The notes beneath the pieces were generated by a model. It was not told where the DNA came from. It was given only the letters and a program-made list of their open reading frames with translations, and did no database searches. This document shows positions 40,643 through 45,147 of a DNA stretch of 45,147 nucleotides, one piece after another. The stretch is from UBA724 sp964229545. GTDB taxonomy: Bacteria; Bacteroidota; Bacteroidia; Flavobacteriales; Flavobacteriaceae. Made by a program: the position numbers and the translations under genes. Numbering within the stretch: the stretch's first letter is position 1; every line of letters begins with the position of its first letter. The stretch is taken from contig CAXRDP010000019.1 of NCBI GenBank assembly GCA_964229545.1, positions 1-45,147 of the forward strand. The letters run 5' to 3'.

Positions 40643-41812
40643 ATGACGCTTAACCTACACCCATTTCATGCCCTACGCCCCCAGCCCCAACACATAAAAA
40701 ACTGGTCTTACAGACAAATCGGTAACAATGATGTTGAGAGAAAAAATGATATTGCTGATTTTTACTCATTGATTCGCCCAGAGGATAACAACCACCACCA
40801 AATTAGAAAAAGACTCCATACCTTTTTAAAAGACAGGGTTTTGGTCGAAGATGCCAGTCCAAGTCTGTATTGCTACAGAATCAAACAAAATGACGCTGTT
40901 TTTGAAGGTGTTATCGGACTGATGGAGACTAAGCATGTGCTCGACGGCACTATCGTGCCGCACGAGGGTGTGGTCAACAAGCGTGTTAACTTGTTTAAAG
41001 ACTACCTCAAAGAGGTTATGCTCAATACCGAGCCCGTATTACTTGGACATACAGAAAATGCGGCTTTGACTGAAATCAGAAAACGGTTTTTCTGCAGCAG
41101 ACCTTTTGCTGAATTTGACAGAGCAGGCGTAACGCATTCGTTGTGGCGCATTGATCACCCTACGATGATTTATCAAGTCCAAAGAGCCTTGAAAGATATC
41201 AAGTCCCTACTTATTATAGACGGGCATCATCGTTGTTATTCATCCTTGCAATTGGCCGCAGAACAAGCAGTTTATGACAAAATGCTGGTGTGTTTGGTTC
41301 CTGAGCACCAACTAAAAGTGGATACTTTTTGTCGTTTGTTTACGGACTTAAATAACCACCGCCCCGATCATTTTATTGCCCAATTGTCATCAACATTCAA
41401 TGTGACACGTGTCAATTACTACCAAAAACCCAATAACCCACAGACTTTTGCCATGTACATGGAAAAGTCATGGTACAAACTCCAATACAAAAGCATTGAA
41501 AAGAACAAAGCCTTTGACAATCTTCCTACCCAAGTATTGTATAAACATGTAGCAAAACCTTTGTTAGGTATTGAGGATTTGCATACTGATGCTAGAATTG
41601 AATACCAATACCATGAAAACAACCAAAAGGGTATTGAAGAGGCTGTGGATTCCAAGCAATTCAAATTGGGTATTGCACATTTTCCGATATCTTTAGACCA
41701 AGTCAAGCGTTGTTTGTCTGAAGGCGCTTTGCTCCCCCCAAAAAGCACCTATGTTTTTCCGAAATTGTTAAATGGTTTGTTGATGTACGATTTTAAAGCC
41801 CATGATAGCTGA
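40643..41812 (+). CDS. DUF1015 family protein
   Basis: DUF1015 proteins are widely conserved and of unproven function; in several genomes they accompany serine-biosynthesis genes. The 389-residue product contains the family signature IIDGHHRCYSSLQLA near 192-206, preceded by HSLWRIDHP and, near the N-terminus, HPFHALRPQPQHIKNW. The N-terminal part YSLIRPED and the C-terminal PPKSTYVFPKLLNGLLMY are also typical. No signal peptide or TM segment. It overlaps the YggS gene by 11 bases and follows the oxidoreductase gene by one base, so the three are one unit. No function is proposed. Confidence 0.88.
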   Translation: MTLNLHPFHALRPQPQHIKNWSYRQIGNNDVERKNDIADFYSLIRPEDNNHHQIRKRLHTFLKDRVLVEDASPSLYCYRIKQNDAVFEGVIGLMETKHVLDGTIVPHEGVVNKRVNLFKDYLKEVMLNTEPVLLGHTENAALTEIRKRFFCSRPFAEFDRAGVTHSLWRIDHPTMIYQVQRALKDIKSLLIIDGHHRCYSSLQLAAEQAVYDKMLVCLVPEHQLKVDTFCRLFTDLNNHRPDHFIAQLSSTFNVTRVNYYQKPNNPQTFAMYMEKSWYKLQYKSIEKNKAFDNLPTQVLYKHVAKPLLGIEDLHTDARIEYQYHENNQKGIEEAVDSKQFKLGIAHFPISLDQVKRCLSEGALLPPKSTYVFPKLLNGLLMYDFKAHDS

Positions 41813-42440
41813 CAACCTGAACTCATTTCGTTCTACACTTCCCAAGAATGTTACCTTGGTAGCAGTTTCCAAGACCAAGCCCAATGAGGCTTTACTACAA
41901 GCCTACGAAGCGGGGCAATTGGATTTTGGAGAAAACAAAGTTCAGGAATTATGCACCAAGGCAGAGGCTTTGCCTAAAGACATCCGATGGCATATGATTG
42001 GTCATTTACAACGCAATAAGGTAAAATACATCGCGCCATTTGTCGGTCTGATTCACAGTGTAGACAGCACTCGGCTGCTAATTGAAATCAACAAACAGGC
42101 CGCCAAAAACAAACGCACTATCGATTGTTTGCTTCAAATCCGTATCGCTGATGAATCCACCAAGTTTGGAATGGATTATGACGAGGTCGAAAACATTATT
42201 CAAAACCTTTCTTTGACAAACGTGCGTATAAAAGGACTTATGGGTATGGCCAGTTTTACAGACGACCAAGACCAGATCAGAAATGAGTTTGAGGGACTGC
42301 ATGCCTTTTACCAAAAACACCAATTAATCCAAAAGTGGGATACACTCTCCATGGGAATGAGTGGGGATTATGCTTTGGCCATTGATTGTGGCAGCAATAT
42401 GATTCGTGTGGGCAGTCGTATCTTTGGCGCCAGAAACTGA
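41802..42440 (+). CDS. YggS/PROSC family PLP homeostasis protein
   Basis: YggS-type proteins bind pyridoxal 5'-phosphate and affect PLP and amino-acid balance; no catalytic activity is established. The 212-residue product has PLP lysine Lys24 in LVAVSKTKP, FGENKVQEL near 46-54, WHMIGHLQRNKVKY near 65-78, and the phosphate-binding SMGMSGDYALAIDCGSNMIRVGSRIFG at the C-terminus (in two parts here: SMGMSGDY and GSNMIRVGSRIFG). It begins within the DUF1015 gene and is followed by the DnaQ/GIY-YIG gene after five bases. Confidence 0.94.
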   Translation: MIADNLNSFRSTLPKNVTLVAVSKTKPNEALLQAYEAGQLDFGENKVQELCTKAEALPKDIRWHMIGHLQRNKVKYIAPFVGLIHSVDSTRLLIEINKQAAKNKRTIDCLLQIRIADESTKFGMDYDEVENIIQNLSLTNVRIKGLMGMASFTDDQDQIRNEFEGLHAFYQKHQLIQKWDTLSMGMSGDYALAIDCGSNMIRVGSRIFGARN

Positions 42441-42445
42441 ACCGA

Positions 42446-43810
42446 ATGTACGCAGTTGTTGACGTTGAAACCACGGGAGGAAAATACGATGAAGAAGGGA
42501 TTACAGAAATCGCCATTTACCAATTCGACGGCCAAACCATCACAGATCAGTTTATTAGCCTCATCAATCCTGAGCGCCCCATTCAGCCTTTTGTTGCCAA
42601 CCTAACCGGGATCAACGAAAAGATGCTGCGCAACGCGCCCAAATTCTACGAAGTAGCGAAAAGAATTGTAGAAATTACCACCAACTGTGTGTTGGTTGCC
42701 CACAATGCCTCTTTTGATTACCGTATGTTGCGCACCGAATTTGACCGCTTGGGGTTTGATTTTGACAGGGAGACATTGTGTACGGTTGAGCTTTCAAAAA
42801 AACTCTTTCCGGAAGTTGAATCCTACAAACTGGGGCGTTTGGTTCGCAGCCTTGGCATTCCTTTGAGTGACCGACACCGTGCTGCCGGAGACGCCCGAGC
42901 CACAGTCGATTTGTTAAAACTACTGCTCAACAAAGACGGCGAGAAAGAAATTGTTAAAAAACAGATCAAATCTGTTGATTCGCAGAAAAAACCCAAACAT
43001 CTTTTACATCTTATAGATAGCACACCACCTAAACTCGGGGTGTATTACCTCCACAATCAGAAGGGAGACATTATTTATATTGGGAAAAGTAAAAACATGC
43101 GAAGAAGGGTTAGTCAGCATTTTAGCGGCAATGGAAAAAAGGCCCTCAAACTACAACTAGAAGCCACTTCTGTGAGCACTGAAGAAACAGGGTGTGAACT
43201 GTTAGCCCTGCTCAAAGAAATGGATGAGATTCGATTACACAAACCCAAACACAACCGCATGTTCAAGAATCAGTTTGTACGATTTGGATTGGCTACAGGG
43301 TTTAGCAGCGATGGCTATCGGTTTTTTCGATTGGAACATTTGAACGAGGATGGGGTTTATGTGACTACTTTTAGAAACCTCAATCGTGCGCGTACATTAT
43401 TGTTTCATTTTGCCGATAAGTTTGGGTTGTGCCTCAAACACTTGAGTATGGACAAAAAAGAAGGCGCTTGCAGCCATTATAGTTTACAGAAATGTATGGG
43501 TGCATGTACAGGAGAAGAGTCTTCAGAAAGCTACAACCAACGTGCCGAGCAGCTTGTTCAGCATTTGGGATTTCCGCATACCGATATGGTACTTATTGAC
43601 AAAGGTCGTACGCCTGAGGAACAAAGCGTGGTTTTGATAGAAAATGACAAGGTTGCCGGTTTTGGCTATGTAGGACTCAACCACCAAATCACCCATATTG
43701 ATGTGCTTCGAAACCTGATTTATCCCTTGCCAAACAGCCGAGAGGTACGCCATTTGATTCAAAGTCATCTACGAAAAACCAAAGGCGTTAGGGTCCTCAA
43801 ACTTGGCTAA
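42446..43810 (+). CDS. DnaQ-type 3'-5' exonuclease fused to a GIY-YIG (UvrC/Cho-like) nuclease domain
   Basis: This is a DNA-processing enzyme with two nuclease domains. The ATG at 42446 gives 454 residues. Residues 1-165 are a DEDDh exonuclease: Asp6 and Glu8 in VVDVETTG, Asp91 in HNASFDYRM, His144 and Asp149 in DRHRAAGDA. Residues about 192-280 are a GIY-YIG module: LGVYYL (GVY, 198-200), IIYIGKSKNMRRRVSQHF (YIG, 211-213), and Glu251 in TGCELLALL. The remaining 170 residues contain a small Cys patch (GACSHYSLQKCMGACTG) like the UvrC central region. Related fusions occur in several phyla, and a Cho-like role in repair is inferred. A frame starting at 42386 overlaps the YggS gene and was rejected. 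Confidence 0.92.
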   Translation: MYAVVDVETTGGKYDEEGITEIAIYQFDGQTITDQFISLINPERPIQPFVANLTGINEKMLRNAPKFYEVAKRIVEITTNCVLVAHNASFDYRMLRTEFDRLGFDFDRETLCTVELSKKLFPEVESYKLGRLVRSLGIPLSDRHRAAGDARATVDLLKLLLNKDGEKEIVKKQIKSVDSQKKPKHLLHLIDSTPPKLGVYYLHNQKGDIIYIGKSKNMRRRVSQHFSGNGKKALKLQLEATSVSTEETGCELLALLKEMDEIRLHKPKHNRMFKNQFVRFGLATGFSSDGYRFFRLEHLNEDGVYVTTFRNLNRARTLLFHFADKFGLCLKHLSMDKKEGACSHYSLQKCMGACTGEESSESYNQRAEQLVQHLGFPHTDMVLIDKGRTPEEQSVVLIENDKVAGFGYVGLNHQITHIDVLRNLIYPLPNSREVRHLIQSHLRKTKGVRVLKLG

Positions 43811-43833
43811 AACATATTGTTTATTTTTACACT

Positions 43834-44655
43834 ATGAACAAAACCCCAAAATGGAAACATCGGCTCCATGAAATTATATATGAGGCCGATACAGCCGCAG
43901 GAAAATGGTTTGACCTATTGTTACTAATTTTCATTCTCCTCAGTGTTGTTTTGGTGATGCTTGAAAGCGTTCATTCTATAGATGCGAAGTATCACATTTT
44001 GTTGGATATTGCTGAATGGGCCATTACCATTTTGTTTACTGTAGAATACATACTTCGTATTGTGGCAGTACAGAAACCATGGCGCTATATAACAAGTTTT
44101 TTTGGTATTGTAGACTTGTTGGCTATGCTACCAAAATACATTTCCCTATTGATAACTGGAACCCAAGGTTTGGTAGCCATTCGCGCATTGCGGCTTTTAC
44201 GGGTTTTTAGGATATTAAAACTTACACGCTATGTAGGAGAAGGGAACGTTTTGATGATTGCCCTTAGAAAAAGTCGACCCAAAATATTGGTATTTCTCTC
44301 GGCAGTGTTTATTCTTTGTGTGATTTTTGGTTCGATTATGTATTTGGTTGAGGGAGCAGATTCTGGTTTTACGAGTATCCCACGAAGTGTCTATTGGTGC
44401 ATCGTGACCATGACCACCGTGGGTTATGGCGACATAGCACCCATTACCCCATTGGGGCAATCTATCGCTGCCTTTATCATGATTTTGGGTTATGGAATCA
44501 TTGCAGTTCCCACTGGAATTGTGACTGCCCAACTTTCCAGAACCAAAGAAAAAATCAACAACACCCAAGCCTGTCCGCATTGTATGTTTGATAAACATTC
44601 TGATAAAGCAATTTACTGTCTTAAATGTGGGGGAAGATTGAATCCGGATGACTAA
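43834..44655 (+). CDS. Voltage-gated-type potassium channel with C-terminal zinc-ribbon-like tail
   Basis: This is an inner-membrane six-TM cation channel. The 273-residue protein has S1 near 22-44, S2 and S3 following, an arginine/lysine-rich S4 (VAIRALRLLRVFRILKLTRYV near 112-132), a pore helix and selectivity filter TTVGYGD at 194-200, and S6 (IAAFIMILGYGIIAVPTGIV). The filter predicts K+ selectivity. After S6 comes a short linker and CPHC (247-250) and CLKC (262-265), two CxxC pairs 11 residues apart that form a zinc-ribbon-like tail. The miaA start overlaps its end by eight bases. Gating mode is not known. Confidence 0.93.
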   Translation: MNKTPKWKHRLHEIIYEADTAAGKWFDLLLLIFILLSVVLVMLESVHSIDAKYHILLDIAEWAITILFTVEYILRIVAVQKPWRYITSFFGIVDLLAMLPKYISLLITGTQGLVAIRALRLLRVFRILKLTRYVGEGNVLMIALRKSRPKILVFLSAVFILCVIFGSIMYLVEGADSGFTSIPRSVYWCIVTMTTVGYGDIAPITPLGQSIAAFIMILGYGIIAVPTGIVTAQLSRTKEKINNTQACPHCMFDKHSDKAIYCLKCGGRLNPDD

Positions 44656-45094
44656 AAAAATACTCATCACCTTATCGGGTCCCACGGCAAGTGGAAAAAC
44701 AGCTTTGGCCATCAGGCTGGCAAACCTAGTGAATGCAGAAATTTTTTCGTGTGATTCACGACAGTTCTACAAAGAAATGAGCATAGGTACAGCCGTGCCC
44801 AACAAAGAGGAATTGTCACAGGCTCCGCACCACTTTATACAGCACATGAGCATAGAAGAACCCTATTCTGTGGGTAAATATGAGCAAGATGCCATAGAGG
44901 CATTGACAAAGTATTTTTCCCACAAAGACATCGCTATTTTGGTAGGTGGTTCAGGGCTTTATATGCAGGCGGTTACAGAGGGGCTGGATGTGTTCCCCGA
45001 TGTTTCAGAAGCGATTCGAAGCAAACTTGGGGATAGACTTAACACATCGGGGTTGGCCAATCTTCAAGAAGAATTACAACAGTTGGATCCCACC
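44648..45094 (+). CDS. miaA: tRNA dimethylallyltransferase, partial (cut at adapter junction)
   Basis: MiaA adds a dimethylallyl group to A37 of tRNAs reading UNN codons. The 149 genuine residues start MTKKILITLSGPTASGKTAL with the P-loop GPTASGKT at 11-18, then SCDSRQFYKEMSIGTAVP (34-51), HHFI and the LVGGSGLYMQAV block near 98-109. The native reading ends at DPT, where full-length homologues continue with a Tyr-rich segment; from 45095 on the sequence is Illumina adapter and the further 13 residues are an artefact. The full gene would be about 300 residues. The start overlaps the channel gene. Confidence 0.95.
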
Positions 45095-45147
45095 AGATCG
45101 GAAGAGCACACGTCTGAACTCCAGTCACACTGGTAGATCTCGTATGC
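45095..45147 (+). other. Illumina TruSeq adapter (sequencing artefact)
   Basis: From 45095 the sequence begins AGATCGGAAGAGC and continues as the standard TruSeq read-1-side adapter through 45128, then an 8-base index at 45129-45136, then ATCTCGTATGC to the end. This is untrimmed library adapter, not genome. Confidence 0.99.

Noticed and set aside
42386..42445. N-terminal extension of the DnaQ/GIY-YIG protein by 20 residues
   Set aside because: It overlaps the YggS coding sequence out of frame; the exonuclease fold starts at MYAVVDVETTG.
1..45094. CRISPR arrays, insertion sequences, prophage, toxin-antitoxin pairs or biosynthetic clusters
   Set aside because: I found no regularly spaced repeats, transposase or integrase motifs, or defence-gene cassette; the region reads as core chromosome.
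45095..45136. Apparent C-terminus of MiaA ending in a stop at 45136
   Set aside because: It is translated adapter and index, not a natural end.

Overview
The window looks like ordinary chromosome from a member of the Bacteroidota, most likely an AT-leaning, gene-dense marine Flavobacteriales-type genome, probably a metagenome-assembled or draft contig. Support for this: promoters match the Bacteroidota -7 element TAnnTTTG, Shine-Dalgarno sequences are essentially absent, and the gene set includes lineage-typical items (DUF4369/TlpA-like lipoprotein, OmpA-type lipoprotein, DUF2007 protein, alpha-beta fused 2-oxoacid dehydrogenase E1, DnaQ/GIY-YIG fusion, glutamine cyclotransferase). I see no phage, insertion sequence, CRISPR array, tRNA or rRNA. 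The last 53 bases are Illumina TruSeq adapter, not genome.

Layout. 1-5600: partial aroC (-), a TlpA-like lipoprotein (+), rhomboid protease (-), a lipid A-type acyltransferase (+), glmM (-) and an ACP-phosphodiesterase homologue (+). 5644-12000: uvrA, a LOG-family nucleotide hydrolase and a 929-residue envelope protein resembling a catalytically dead M1 peptidase joined to a beta-barrel. 12019-16870: fused E1 dehydrogenase, holA (-), an orphan HsdR-N-like nuclease and a GT2 glycosyltransferase. 16900-24500: OmpA lipoprotein, nnrDE, Sua5/YciO protein (-), UvrD/PcrA helicase (-), recG. 24510-31140: pheT, a two-TM unknown, DUF2007, an ABC-F protein of YbiT type (-), fsa-type transaldolase (-), an SDR (-) and the SRP RNA (-). 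31200-39605: glutaminyl cyclotransferase and a beta-helix lipoprotein, glyA (-), clpB, smpB, a quinone reductase-like flavoprotein, pcm (-). 39673-45094: a six-gene co-directional run: Gfo/Idh/MocA oxidoreductase, DUF1015, YggS PLP protein, DnaQ/GIY-YIG fusion, voltage-gated-type K+ channel, truncated miaA.

How it works together. These are mainly housekeeping functions: DNA repair and replication (uvrA, uvrD, recG, holA, DnaQ/GIY-YIG), translation and tRNA modification (pheT, smpB, ABC-F, sua5-like, miaA, SRP RNA), protein quality control (clpB, pcm), envelope (acyltransferase, glmM, OmpA, rhomboid, lipoproteins), central metabolism (aroC, E1, fsa, glyA) and metabolite repair (nnrDE, YggS).

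No clearly new biological system is visible. The most interesting signals concern genome architecture. Four of seven convergent gene pairs share exactly four bases (TTAG or CTAA), so each stop codon overlaps the other. Several -7 promoter boxes end only 4-5 bases before the start codon, predicting leaderless or nearly leaderless mRNAs. Terminators run straight into the next promoter. No gene-free stretch exceeds about 210 bases. All functional calls are from reading motifs and recalled family knowledge; no searches were run.
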